Assembly: GCF_900188375.1 (NCBI RefSeq)
Contig: NZ_FZOO01000009.1
Location: 62,001 to 126,000, forward strand
Origin: Geodermatophilus pulveris
GTDB lineage: Bacteria > Actinomycetota > Actinomycetes > Mycobacteriales > Geodermatophilaceae
Direction of reading: 5' to 3'
DNA: 64,000 bases
This document shows, in pieces, positions 8,775 to 16,692 of this stretch. The position numbers were made by a program, and so were the translations under genes. Numbering within the stretch: the first letter of the stretch is position 1; each line of letters opens with the position of its first letter. A model generated the notes under the pieces. The model was not told the DNA's origin. It did no database searches and saw only the letters and a list, made by a program, of their open reading frames with translations.

Positions 8775-9712
8775 CAGGCCACCTCGTCCTTCGCCGCGAA
8801 GCGGTAGTACACCGTGACCAGGACCAGCAGCACGACGGACAGGACCAGCGCCTGCGCGGACGCCGCGCCGATGTCCCCGCGGCTGACCAGGTAGTCGAAG
8901 ACCCGCACGCTGATGACCTCGGTGCCGGCCCCGCCGCCGGTGAGCAGGTAGATGTCGTCGAAGTTGTTGAACGTCCAGATGAAGCGGAGCAGCGCCAGCA
9001 CCGCGATCGTCGGCATCAGCTGGGGCAGCGTGATGTGCCGGAACACCTGCGTCGGCGTCGCGCCGTCCACCCGCGCGGCCTCCTCGAGGGAGGCCGGCGC
9101 CGCCTGCAGCCGGGCGGTGAGGAAGAGGAAGGCGAACGGGAAGGACCGCCACATCTCGAAGACGATGACGGTGGCCAGCGCGGTCGGCCGCTCGGTCAGG
9201 AAGGGGATCGGCTCGTCCCAGCCGAGCACGCCGGTGCCGACCTCGTTCACGATGCCGAACTGGGGGTTGAGCATCACGCCCCAGACGAAGGTGGCGGCCA
9301 CGACCGGCGCCACGTAGGGCAGCAGCAGCGACGCGCGGACGAACGTCCGCCCCCGGAAGGGCCGGCGCAGCGCGAGCGCCGCCACCAGCCCGAGCCCGAC
9401 GGACGCCGCCGTGCCGCACCCGGCGTAGACCAGCGTGGTGACCAGGGCCTGCCAGAAGCCGGGGGAGCCGAACACGTCGGCGAAGTTCTCGACCGTGAGG
9501 TCCCCGAACAGCCCGGCGCTGCGCAGCCGGATCAGCCGCAGGTCCTGGAAGGCCAGCAGCACCGTCCACAGGATGGGCAGCACCACGAGCACCAGCACGA
9601 GGACGACGGTCGGCGAGATGAGGGCCAGCCCCGTCCGTGCCTCGCGCCACCGCAGCGTCCCGCGGCCGGCCCGCTCCGGCTGCGCGGCCCGGGGGGACGA
9701 CGACACGCTCAC
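8774..9712 (-). CDS. Sugar ABC transporter permease (MalF-like)
   Basis: This 312-residue CUT1 permease has six helices. The EAA loop EEAARVDGATPTQVFRHITLP is well conserved, and a FNNFDDIYLLTGGG segment precedes the last helices, as in MalF-type partners. The GTG at 9712 overlaps the binding-protein stop (GTGA). It forms the heterodimeric channel with 7824-8774. In actinomycetes such ATPase-less importers often share one multi-purpose MsiK-type ATPase encoded elsewhere; this is inference here. Confidence 0.92.
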   Translation of the reverse strand: MSVSSSPRAAQPERAGRGTLRWREARTGLALISPTVVLVLVLVVLPILWTVLLAFQDLRLIRLRSAGLFGDLTVENFADVFGSPGFWQALVTTLVYAGCGTAASVGLGLVAALALRRPFRGRTFVRASLLLPYVAPVVAATFVWGVMLNPQFGIVNEVGTGVLGWDEPIPFLTERPTALATVIVFEMWRSFPFAFLFLTARLQAAPASLEEAARVDGATPTQVFRHITLPQLMPTIAVLALLRFIWTFNNFDDIYLLTGGGAGTEVISVRVFDYLVSRGDIGAASAQALVLSVVLLVLVTVYYRFAAKDEVA

Positions 9713-11103
9713 TCCAGCGAGGCGGCGATCTCGCGCAGCGCGTCGGCCGCCTGCTGCGCCGCCCCGGGCGGGTCGACCTCGCCGCCGGTCATCGCGGCGA
9801 TGGCCTGCGGGACGGGCAGCTCGCCCAGGGCGGCCCCGACCAGGGCGCCCTGCCCCTGCGGGATGCCCCACGGCGAGATGGTGTCCGGCGCGGTGCGCAC
9901 CGCCTCGAGGACCTCGGGGGAGTAGAGGTCCGACAGCGGCGCCTTGGTGTCCACGCCGGCCGGCAGCGTGGCCCAGGCGTCGATGAACCGCGTCGGCTCC
10001 TCGGCGGTGCCCGACCGGGTGGGCACCTTGCCCTCGGGGGAGAAGCCCAGCCACTGCTCGTAGCCGTCCTCGAGCATGTAGGTGACGAAGTCGGCCGCGG
10101 CGCTGGACGCGTCCGCGGTCACCGCCCAGGAGACGATCTCGCCGAACTGGGCCGCCCCGTCACCGTCCGGGCCGGAGATGGCGGTCACCACGCCGCTGTT
10201 CTCCGCCAGGAAGGCCGGGTTCCCGGCGCACTCGGGGCAGGTGGGCGCCGCGTCGGCCCGCAGGCCGGCCATCTCGTCGAGGATGAACGACGACCACACG
10301 ACCATGGCCGCCTGCCCGGCGAAGTAGGCCGCGCGGGTGGTGTCGACGTCCTGCGCCCCGGCCACCGAGTGGTCGCTGATCAGCCGGTCGTAGAACTCGA
10401 AGGACGCCACGCACGCGTCGCTGTCCAGGGTGACCTCGCCGCCGTCGTCCACCAGCTCGCAGCCGTTGCCCAGGGCGAGGTGCTCGAAGGTCTGCTGGGT
10501 GAAGGCGTCGTTGGGCACCGTGGCCCCGACGAAGCCGGCCCGCTCGGGGGTGTCCAGCGCCTGCGCCGCGGCCAGGATGTCCTCGTAGGTCTCCGGTGGC
10601 GCGAGCCCCGCGGCCTCGAACAGGTCCTGGCGGTAGACCAGCAGCTGCGCCCAGCCGTCGCTGGGGACGGCGAGCTGGGTGTCGCCGTCGCGGGTCAGCT
10701 CCAGGGCCCGCTCGGAGAACGTGTCGGCGCCCAGCCCCTCGATGACCGAGGCGGCGGCGTCGGGGTCGAGCAGCTCGTTGGTCGCCAGCAGCTGCACGCC
10801 GGCCAGCGGCAGGGCGCCCACGACGTCGGGCAGCTCACCGGCGGCGGCCGAGGAGGTGAGCAGCTGGTTGAACTGGTTGGGGTCGACGGCGACCAGCTCG
10901 ACCTCGACGCCGCTGCTCTCGGTGAACGCGGCGGCGATCTCCTCCTGCGCGGCCACCCGGTCGGGCAGGTTCTCCAGGGTCCACACGGTCAGCGGGCCGC
11001 CGTCCTCGCCGCCGCCGGAGTCGCCCGACCCGCAGCCGGCGACCAGCACGCCGACGCCGACCGCCGCCACCGCCGCCCTGACCCGTCGCCTCGTCGCGCC
11101 CAT
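9709..11103 (-). CDS. Sugar ABC transporter substrate-binding lipoprotein
   Basis: This 464-residue family-1 extracellular solute-binding protein begins MGATRRRVR, followed by a hydrophobic stretch and the lipobox LVAGC (Cys at about residue 24), so it should be a membrane-anchored lipoprotein outside the cell. The mature part starts after a Gly/Ser/Asp linker with LTVWTLENLPDR. Extra cysteine pairs (NGCELVDDGG, DACVASF, APTCPECAGN) could form disulfides. An alpha-glucosidase gene is 81 bp upstream, which suggests maltose/isomaltose-type or trehalose oligosaccharides as ligand; this is not proven by sequence. Confidence 0.92.
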   Translation of the reverse strand: MGATRRRVRAAVAAVGVGVLVAGCGSGDSGGGEDGGPLTVWTLENLPDRVAAQEEIAAAFTESSGVEVELVAVDPNQFNQLLTSSAAAGELPDVVGALPLAGVQLLATNELLDPDAAASVIEGLGADTFSERALELTRDGDTQLAVPSDGWAQLLVYRQDLFEAAGLAPPETYEDILAAAQALDTPERAGFVGATVPNDAFTQQTFEHLALGNGCELVDDGGEVTLDSDACVASFEFYDRLISDHSVAGAQDVDTTRAAYFAGQAAMVVWSSFILDEMAGLRADAAPTCPECAGNPAFLAENSGVVTAISGPDGDGAAQFGEIVSWAVTADASSAAADFVTYMLEDGYEQWLGFSPEGKVPTRSGTAEEPTRFIDAWATLPAGVDTKAPLSDLYSPEVLEAVRTAPDTISPWGIPQGQGALVGAALGELPVPQAIAAMTGGEVDPPGAAQQAADALREIAASLE

Positions 11104-11184
11104 CGAGCCTCCTCGCGGTGACCGGCCCCCTCGCCGGAGTCCGGACAGTAGCGGCTGATCACCCGGCGTGCGCCCGGAGCCGGG

Positions 11185-12891
11185 TCAGGTGCGCAGCACC
11201 CGGGCCTCCCACGGGCGCAGGACGGCGGGGTCCGCCTCGGGCAGGTTGCCGAGCACGAGTCCGGCGCCGACCGCCTCCGGCAGCAGCTCACCCAGCGGGT
11301 GCTCCCGCCCGCCGAGGTTGCACACGACGAGCAGCGTGTCGCCGTCCAGGCTGCGGGTGAAGGCGTACAGCTCCTCGTGCCCGGGCAGCAGCATGGTGAA
11401 GTCGCCGAAGGCCACCACCGGGTCGTCGTGCCGCAGCGCGACCAGCCGCCGGTGGTGTGCGAACACCGAGGCGGGGTCCTCGCGCTGGGCGGCGGCGTTC
11501 CACTCCGCGTGGTCGGGGTTGACCGGGATCCACGGCGTCCCGGTGGTGAAGCCGGCGTGGGCGGAGGAGTCCCACTGCACCGGCGTCCGCGCGTTGTCCC
11601 GGCCCATCCGGCGCAGCGCGGCCAGCACCGCCCGGGGGTCCTCGCCGTGCGCGACGGCCTGGGCGAAGTGGTTGAGGGACTCGACGTCCCGGAAGTCGTC
11701 GATGCTGGTGAACGGGGCGTTGGCCATCCCCAGCTCCTCGCCCTGGTAGACGTAGGGCGTCCCGCGGTGCAGGTGCAGCAGGGTGGCCAGGCAGGTCGCG
11801 GAGTCCCGCCGGGAGCGCGGTGAGTCGTCGCCGAAGCGGGAGACCGCCCGCGGCTGGTCGTGGTTGTCCCAGTACAGGCTGTTCCAGCCCACGTCGGCCA
11901 GCCCGGCCTGCCAGCGGCCGAAGGAGGCCTTCAGGTCGGCCATCCGCAGCGGTCGCGGGGAGAACTTCGAGCCCTCGTAGTCCAGCTGCACGTGCTCGAA
12001 CTGGAAGACCATGTCCACCTCGCCGCGGGCCGGGTCGGTGAACAGGCGGGCCTCCTCCACGGTCACCCCGGGCATCTCGCCGACCAGCAGCAGCCGGTCC
12101 CGGGAGGCGCCGTAGACCTCGCGGTGCATCTCCTGCAGGAACTCGTGGATCCGCGGCCCGCAGACCACCGAGGACGACGCGTCGCCGTAGGGCAGCCCGG
12201 GGACCGGCGGGCCGTCGTGCAGCTCGCCGTCCGGGCCGACGTCCTTGCTGATCAGGTTGATGACGTCCATGCGGAACCCGTCGACCCCCCGGTCGAGCCA
12301 CCACCGCATCATCGCGTAGACCGCCTGGCGGACCTCCGGGTTCTCCCAGTTGAGGTCCGGCTGGCGGCGGTCGAACAGGTGCAGGTAGTACTCGCCGCTG
12401 GCCTCGTCGAGCTCCCACGTCGGACCGGAGAAGAAGGAGTGCCAGTTCGTCGGCTCGGCGCCGGGCTGCCCGGCCGCCATCCCCGCCCGCGGGGGCCGCC
12501 ACCAGTACCAGTCCCGCTTCGGGGAGTCCGGCGACGAGCGGGACTCGACGAACCACGGGTGGGCGTCACTGGTGTGGTTGACCACCAGGTCCATGAGCAG
12601 CCGCATGCCGCGCGCGTGCAGCTGCGCGACGAGCTCGTCGAGCTGCTCGAGGGTGCCGAACAGCGGGTCGACGCCCTGGTAGTCGCTGATGTCGTAGCCG
12701 TTGTCGGCCTGCGGCGAGGGGTACACCGGCGACAGCCAGACGACGTCGACGCCGAGGTCGGCGAGGTGGTCCAGCCGCTGCAGGACGCCGCCGAGGTCAC
12801 CGATCCCGTCGCCGTCGGAGTCCTGGAAGGAACGCGGGTAGACCTGGTAGACGACGGCGCGGGTCCACCACGGGGGCTGCTCGGACGGCAT
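11185..12891 (-). CDS. Glycoside hydrolase family 13 alpha-glucosidase (oligo-1,6-glucosidase-like)
   Basis: This 568-residue cytosolic GH13 enzyme opens with WWTRAVVYQVYPRSF, a family start. Catalytic residues are in place: nucleophile Asp209 (GFRMDVINL), general acid Glu272 (LLVGEMPG) and Asp345 (WDNHDQPR), with VVNHTSDAHPWF as region I. The GDGIGDLGG loop and total length fit oligo-1,6-glucosidase or alpha-glucosidase rather than secreted amylase, and there is no signal peptide. It should hydrolyse short alpha-glucans delivered by the importer encoded downstream on the same strand. ATG at 12891. No LacI-type regulator gene is adjacent. Confidence 0.92.
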   Translation of the reverse strand: MPSEQPPWWTRAVVYQVYPRSFQDSDGDGIGDLGGVLQRLDHLADLGVDVVWLSPVYPSPQADNGYDISDYQGVDPLFGTLEQLDELVAQLHARGMRLLMDLVVNHTSDAHPWFVESRSSPDSPKRDWYWWRPPRAGMAAGQPGAEPTNWHSFFSGPTWELDEASGEYYLHLFDRRQPDLNWENPEVRQAVYAMMRWWLDRGVDGFRMDVINLISKDVGPDGELHDGPPVPGLPYGDASSSVVCGPRIHEFLQEMHREVYGASRDRLLLVGEMPGVTVEEARLFTDPARGEVDMVFQFEHVQLDYEGSKFSPRPLRMADLKASFGRWQAGLADVGWNSLYWDNHDQPRAVSRFGDDSPRSRRDSATCLATLLHLHRGTPYVYQGEELGMANAPFTSIDDFRDVESLNHFAQAVAHGEDPRAVLAALRRMGRDNARTPVQWDSSAHAGFTTGTPWIPVNPDHAEWNAAAQREDPASVFAHHRRLVALRHDDPVVAFGDFTMLLPGHEELYAFTRSLDGDTLLVVCNLGGREHPLGELLPEAVGAGLVLGNLPEADPAVLRPWEARVLRT

Positions 12892-12949
12892 GCGGCCAGC
12901 CCAGCACGCCCGCGACGGCGGCGCACCCGGTCCGCTACGGTCCCCGACC

Positions 12950-13683
12950 GTGCCCCCCGGTGTCGTGCTCGTGACCGGCGGGAGCCGCGGCATCGGCGCG
13001 GCCACCGTCCGGGCCGCCGCGGCGGCCGGCTGGCCGGTGGCCCTGACGTTCCGGGACGACGCCGCCGCGGCCGACGGCGTCGTCGCCGAGGTCGAGGCCG
13101 CCGGGCGTGCCGCGGTCGCCGTCCGCGCGGACGTCTCGGTCGAGGACGACGTCCTCGCCGCGTTCGCCGCCGCCGAGCGCCTCGGGCCGGTCACCGGGCT
13201 GGTCGCCAACGCGGGCATCGTGGGCGCGCGGGCGCGGGTGGACGAGCTCACCGCCGAGCGGGTGCAGCGGGTGCTGGCCGTCAACGTACTGGGCGCCGTG
13301 CTGTGCTGCCGGGAGGCGGTGCGCCGGATGTCCACCCGGCACGGCGGCGCCGGCGGGTCGGTCGTGCTGGTCTCCTCGGCCGCCAGCCGGCTGGGGTCGC
13401 CCGGCGAGTACCGGGAGGACCCCCGCCACTCGCCGGCTCGCGGCGGGACCCTGCAGGGGGCCGTTGCCGAGGGGGTCCGGGTCAACGTCGTGCGGCCCGG
13501 GATCATCGAGACGGAGATCCACGCCAGCGGGGGCCAGCCCGACCGGGTGGCACGGGTGGGACCGACCGTGCCGATGGGCCGGGCCGGTCGCGCCGAGGAG
13601 GTCGCGGCGCCGTCGTGTGGCTGCTCGGCGACGACGCCGGCTACCGCACCGGCAGCCTGCTCGACGTCGCCGGCGGCCGCTGA
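12950..13683 (+). pseudogene. Short-chain dehydrogenase/reductase, broken by a repeat element and a frameshift
   Basis: The N-terminal half is a normal SDR: VTGGSRGIGAATV (cofactor site), a VANAGI motif and VVLVSSAASRLGSPGEY. The next segment, which should hold the YxxxK catalytic pair, is instead encoded by a palindromic repeat (13414-13468). The SDR text then resumes with GVRVNVVRPGIIETEIHASG. A second lesion at about 13605-13611 (one base missing in GTCGCGGCGCCGTC) puts the C-terminus VVWLLGDDAGYRTGSLLDVA in another frame, ending at 13683. With no catalytic residues and a shifted end, it should be inactive. The start is a GTG at 12950, and it diverges from the GH13 gene. Confidence 0.85.
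13414..13468 (-). repeat. Two-stem palindromic repeat, copy inside the SDR pseudogene
   Basis: Read on the minus strand this is AACGGCCCCCTGCAGGGTCC, inner stem CCCGCCGC, loop GAGCCGGCGA, GTGGCGGG, then GGGTCCTCC. It agrees almost base for base with the copy at 15650-15712, in opposite orientation. It is the only copy inside a gene. It keeps the reading frame open while replacing roughly 70 bp that would encode the SDR YxxxK helix. Confidence 0.8.
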
Positions 13684-14073
13684 TCAGTGCCCGGGCAGGG
13701 TGTGGTGCACCGCCTCCACGTTGTTGCCGTCCGGGTCGCGCAGGAAGACGCCGTAGTAGCCGGGGTGGTACTCCGGCCACACCCGCGGCTCGTGCAGCAC
13801 CTCGGCGCCGTGGTCGCGAGCCAGGGAGAACACCTCGTCCACCGCCGCCCGGGACGGCACCGCGAGCGCCAGGTGCACCGGGCGCTCGGTGCCCTCGGCG
13901 AGCGGGCTGAGCCACAGCTGCGGGTGGCCGTCGGGTCCGGCCAGGCCGACGACCGGCCCGCCCGGCGTCTCGTAGCGCATCGCCTCCCGCAGGCCGGCCG
14001 GGGCGAAGACCGTGGTGTAGAAGGCGACGGCGGCGGGGACGTCGGCGGCCTGCAGGCCGAGGTGGTCGATCAC
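13684..14073 (-). CDS. VOC family (glyoxalase/bleomycin-resistance) protein
   Basis: This 129-residue single VOC domain has two beta-alpha-beta-beta-beta modules. It begins VIDHLGLQAADVPAAVAFYTT with a His metal ligand and ends with FLRDPDGNNVEAVHHT, where the Glu is the usual last ligand. The second module has HLALAVPSRAAVDEVF. Such proteins bind a metal and act on or sequester small electrophiles; the substrate cannot be assigned. The GTG at 14073 gives the canonical N-terminus. Its stop is adjacent to the end of the SDR pseudogene. Confidence 0.88.
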   Translation of the reverse strand: MIDHLGLQAADVPAAVAFYTTVFAPAGLREAMRYETPGGPVVGLAGPDGHPQLWLSPLAEGTERPVHLALAVPSRAAVDEVFSLARDHGAEVLHEPRVWPEYHPGYYGVFLRDPDGNNVEAVHHTLPGH

Positions 14074-14163
14074 GCCGCCGGACCGTAGCCCGGTCGACGA
14101 CCCCGCGGAACCGCTGTTTGGATGGGTGCGACGACCCACCCGGCACCGACCCCAGGAGAACCG

Positions 14164-14541
14164 ATGACCGACCCCGCCCGCCCCGACGTCGAGCCGCCGA
14201 CCGGCCCCGCCCCCGACGACCTGGTCATCGAGGACATCACCGTCGGCGACGGCCCGGAGGCCAAGGCCGGCGACCTGGTGAGCGCCCACTACGTCGGCGT
14301 CACCCACGACGGCGGCGAGCAGTTCGACGCCTCCTGGGACCGCGGCGACCCGCTGGAGTTCCGCCTCGGGGTCGGCATGGTCATCCAGGGGTGGGACGAG
14401 GGCATCGCCGGCATGCGGGTGGGCGGCCGTCGACGGCTGACCATCCCGGCGCACAAGGCCTACGGCGAGCGCGGTGCCGGTGGCGTCATCGAGCCCGGCG
14501 CCACGCTGGTGTTCGTCGTCGACCTCATGGGCGTGCGATGA
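14164..14541 (+). CDS. FKBP-type peptidyl-prolyl cis-trans isomerase
   Basis: This 125-residue cytosolic FKBP has a 22-residue acidic/Pro-rich lead, then a single FKBP domain with VSAHYVGVTHDG, the drug/proline-pocket residues in FDASWDRGDPLEFRLGVGMVI (Asp, Phe, Val-Ile), the indole floor QGWDEGIAGM and the closing strand GATLVFVVDL. There is no signal peptide. The ATG at 14164 has AGGAGA seven bases upstream, favouring it over an ATG at 14122. It diverges from the VOC gene. The gap 14542-14661 shows nothing definite. Confidence 0.92.
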   Translation: MTDPARPDVEPPTGPAPDDLVIEDITVGDGPEAKAGDLVSAHYVGVTHDGGEQFDASWDRGDPLEFRLGVGMVIQGWDEGIAGMRVGGRRRLTIPAHKAYGERGAGGVIEPGATLVFVVDLMGVR

Positions 14542-14661
14542 CACGGTCGGCCTCCCGGCCGACACCGCGGCCACGAGCCGTCCCCGGCCGGCGTTGAGCC
14601 CATCCGGCCCATCCGTCGGGGACCCTCCGGGCCCCGCTCCTCGCGGCCACACAGCGGTGTG

Positions 14662-15633
14662 TCAGGCCAGCAGGTCCGCCACCGCCCGCAGCGCCCGCTC
14701 GGCGTCGGCCGCCAACTGTTGGACGACGTCGGCCGCCGGCCGCTCGGCGGTGACCAGCCCGACGGACTCCCCGGCGTAGAGCGGCGCGGCGGACAGGTCA
14801 CCGGTCCGCCGCGCGTCGACCACCCGGCGCCGGGCGTCCGGGTCGGCGGCCAGCTCGGCCTCCCGGCCGTGCCACTCGCGGCTGAAGTCGTTGACCAGGG
14901 CGCGGCCCGGCCAGCGCTCCGGCCAGGCCAGCCCCTGCGCGACGTCGAAGGCGCGGGTGAGCACGGTGTCCTCGCCGGCGGCCGCGCACACGCGGGCGCG
15001 GGCGGCGGGGGAGTTCAGCGCCTCGGGGCAGGCCAGCAGCGGGGTGCCGATCCACACCCCGGCGGCCCCGGCCGCCAGCGCGGCGGCCACCCCGGCCCCG
15101 GTGGCGATCCCCCCGGCGGCCAGCACCGGGCGGTCGGCCAGGGCCAGCACCTCCTGCAGCAGCGGCAGCGTGGCGCGCTGCCCGGTGTGCCCGCCGGCCT
15201 CGGTGCCCTGGGCGACCAGCAGGTCGACGCCGGCGTCCAGCGCGCGGCGGGCGTCGTCGGCGGTGTTGACCTGGGTGACGACGGCGATGCCGGCTTCGTG
15301 CAGCAGCCGGGCGGCCGGGGCGACGTCGCCGAAGGACACCGACACCAGCACCGGGCCCGCGGCCACGGCGGCGTCGAGCAGGCCCGGCCGGTCGGTGAGC
15401 GCCCAGGCCATGAGACCGATGCCGAACGGCAGGGCGTCGGCGGCCGGGACGGCGGCCTGCTCGGCCACGAAGCCCGGCTCGGCGGCGTTGCCGACGCCGA
15501 TCATCCCCAGCCCGCCGCCGAGGGAGACGGCGCGGGCCAGCGCGCCGCCGGCCACACCGGCCATCGGGGCCCCGACGACCGGTGCGGTCAGGTCGAACCT
15601 GCGGGTGAGCGGCGTCCGGATCACGCCGCCCAC
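14662..15633 (-). CDS. Nitronate monooxygenase (2-nitropropane dioxygenase-like FMN TIM barrel)
   Basis: This 323-residue FMN-binding TIM barrel begins TAPVVGAPMAGVAGGALARAV and has the phosphate-binding AQGTEAGGHTG motif (near residue 166) and a GGIATGAGVAAALAAGA glycine-rich block; GVWIGTPLLA completes the FMN site. The family oxidises alkyl nitronates or related compounds, and many members have unknown physiological substrates. The GTG at 15633 is the start. The C-terminal third, carrying EWHGREAELAAD, is typical of the actinobacterial group. Confidence 0.85.
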   Translation of the reverse strand: MGGVIRTPLTRRFDLTAPVVGAPMAGVAGGALARAVSLGGGLGMIGVGNAAEPGFVAEQAAVPAADALPFGIGLMAWALTDRPGLLDAAVAAGPVLVSVSFGDVAPAARLLHEAGIAVVTQVNTADDARRALDAGVDLLVAQGTEAGGHTGQRATLPLLQEVLALADRPVLAAGGIATGAGVAAALAAGAAGVWIGTPLLACPEALNSPAARARVCAAAGEDTVLTRAFDVAQGLAWPERWPGRALVNDFSREWHGREAELAADPDARRRVVDARRTGDLSAAPLYAGESVGLVTAERPAADVVQQLAADAERALRAVADLLA

Positions 15634-15649
15634 TATGCCGTTGCCTGCT

Positions 15650-15712
15650 GGAACGGCCTCCCTGCAGGGGCCCGCCGCGAGCCTGCGAGCGGCGGGGGGC
15701 AGGGAGGTCCTC
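15650..15712. repeat. Two-stem palindromic repeat, copy 3 (clearest copy)
   Basis: Layout: GGAACGGCCTCCCTGC (outer arm), AGGGGC spacer, CCCGCCGC (inner arm), loop GAGCCTGCGA, GCGGCGGG (perfect inner partner), then GCAGGGAGGTCC, pairing with the outer arm apart from one extra T. It ends at the stop codon of the small gene 15713-15955 (minus), so that transcript would run straight into the hairpin. It also lies upstream of the nitronate monooxygenase gene. Confidence 0.8.
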
Positions 15713-15955
15713 CTACTGCGTCGCGGGGCCGCCCTGCTCGGTGCCGGAGATCTGGCGGAGGAACTCGTGGCAGCGGCGCGCCCGCGCGCTGTCCTGCTCC
15801 ATCACCTCGCGGAAGAAGCCGGCGACGTCCTGCAGCCCGGCGTTCTCCGCGTCGCGGACGTACTGGCCGTAGTCGTGCCCGGCCTTGAGCGAGTGGTACT
15901 GCACCGAGATGAGGTCGTAGGTGACGTCCTCGAAGCCTGTCTCACCGGTGGCCAT
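15713..15955 (-). CDS. Small helical protein of unknown function (80 aa)
   Basis: This 80-residue protein is probably two or three long amphipathic helices, with YDLISVQYHSLKAGHDYGQY and VAGFFREVMEQDSARARRCH at its core. The spaced Glu, His and Tyr residues recall a cut-down ferritin-like or rubrerythrin-like fold, but no metal-ligand pattern is complete. ATG at 15955; its stop coincides with the end of a palindromic repeat. I do not recognise a named family. Smooth codon use and the upstream gap support a real gene. Confidence 0.65.
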   Translation of the reverse strand: MATGETGFEDVTYDLISVQYHSLKAGHDYGQYVRDAENAGLQDVAGFFREVMEQDSARARRCHEFLRQISGTEQGGPATQ

Positions 15956-16025
15956 GCTGTGCCTCCTCGCACGCGGACTCGTGGGGTCACGGGGTTGCCC
16001 GGTCCGCGGCGGCCGAAACGGCCGC

Positions 16026-16289
16026 TCAGGTGTTCGGGGCCTCCGAGAACGCCCCGCCGGCCACGGGCGGGCCGAACCCCTCGTCCTCCACGATGGCCGT
16101 CCCGGCGACGTCCCCGCCGCCGGCGTCGTCGGCGGCGTCCCGACCGGCGGTGAGCTCGTCCTCGCCGGTGGCCGAGGGGTCGTCCTGGGTCGAGGCGAGG
16201 TCCTCGCCCTGCCCGTGGGCGCCGGGGTCGGCCTGGGTGGTGCGCGGGTCGTTCAGCGGATCGGGGACGTCGGGGTCGGTGACGCTCAT
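16026..16289 (-). CDS. Small acidic, probably disordered protein
   Basis: This 87-residue sequence, from the ATG at 16289, opens MSVTDPDVPDPLND and is rich in Asp, Gly, Ala, Pro and Thr with almost no hydrophobic core. It resembles in style, not by clear alignment, the other acidic mini-proteins at 55743-58552. An ATG at 16346 would overlap the ArsR operator and is unlikely. It diverges from the arsR-like gene. No function can be assigned. Confidence 0.5.
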   Translation of the reverse strand: MSVTDPDVPDPLNDPRTTQADPGAHGQGEDLASTQDDPSATGEDELTAGRDAADDAGGGDVAGTAIVEDEGFGPPVAGGAFSEAPNT

Positions 16290-16335
16290 GGACCCGTCGT
16301 GCCCGGGAGCGCCGCGCGCCAACCCCTCGCCAGAC

Positions 16336-16355
16336 GCGTAACCCATGTGTTACGC
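16336..16355. promoter_or_regulatory. Perfect inverted repeat, candidate ArsR-family operator
   Basis: GCGTAAC, six bases (CCATGT), GTTACGC form a perfect dyad with 7-bp arms just before the regulator gene and between two divergent genes. It covers the upstream ATG at 16345, which argues that the true start is the GTG at 16363. Autorepression from such a site is usual for ArsR-type regulators. A looser pair of similar half-sites (CGTAAC and GTTAC) lies before pckG at 17267-17287. Confidence 0.6.
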
Positions 16356-16362
16356 ATGCGAC

Positions 16363-16692
16363 GTGGAGGCGCTCGTGGCACTCGCGGACCCGACCCGGCG
16401 GGCGCTGCTCGGGCTGCTCGTCCCCGGGGAGCTGGCCGCCGGGGAGCTCGCCGCGCGCTTCCCGGTCAGCCGCCCGGCGATCAGCCGGCACCTGCGCGTG
16501 CTGCGCGAGGCCGGCCTGGTCCGCAGCCGGGTCCAGGGCCGGCGGCGGCTCTACGCCCTGGACCCGCGCCCGCTGCGGGAGCTCGACGACTGGCTGGCGC
16601 CCTACCGCGACCTGTGGGCCCGGCGGCTGGACGCACTGGACACCGAGATGGCCCGCGGCCGGCGGGCCCGGAGGAGGAGAGGGACCCCATGA
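16363..16692 (+). CDS. ArsR family transcriptional regulator (SRPBCC-linked type)
   Basis: This winged-helix regulator of 109 residues starts from the GTG at 16363; an in-frame ATG at 16345 would add six residues but sits inside a palindromic operator. It begins EALVALADPTRRALLGLL and has the recognition helix VSRPAISRHLRVLREAGLV and the wing RRRLYALD. There is no metal-binding CxC motif (the cysteines CYAC occur only in the upstream extension). Its stop overlaps the next ATG (ATGA), giving a two-gene unit with an SRPBCC protein, a common pairing for this subfamily. Confidence 0.88.
   Translation: MEALVALADPTRRALLGLLVPGELAAGELAARFPVSRPAISRHLRVLREAGLVRSRVQGRRRLYALDPRPLRELDDWLAPYRDLWARRLDALDTEMARGRRARRRRGTP

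Noticed and set aside
16345..16362. ATG start for the ArsR-type regulator with a CYAC metal-binding motif
   Set aside because: These six codons lie inside the palindromic operator, and the conserved domain starts at the following GTG, so the cysteines are probably untranslated.
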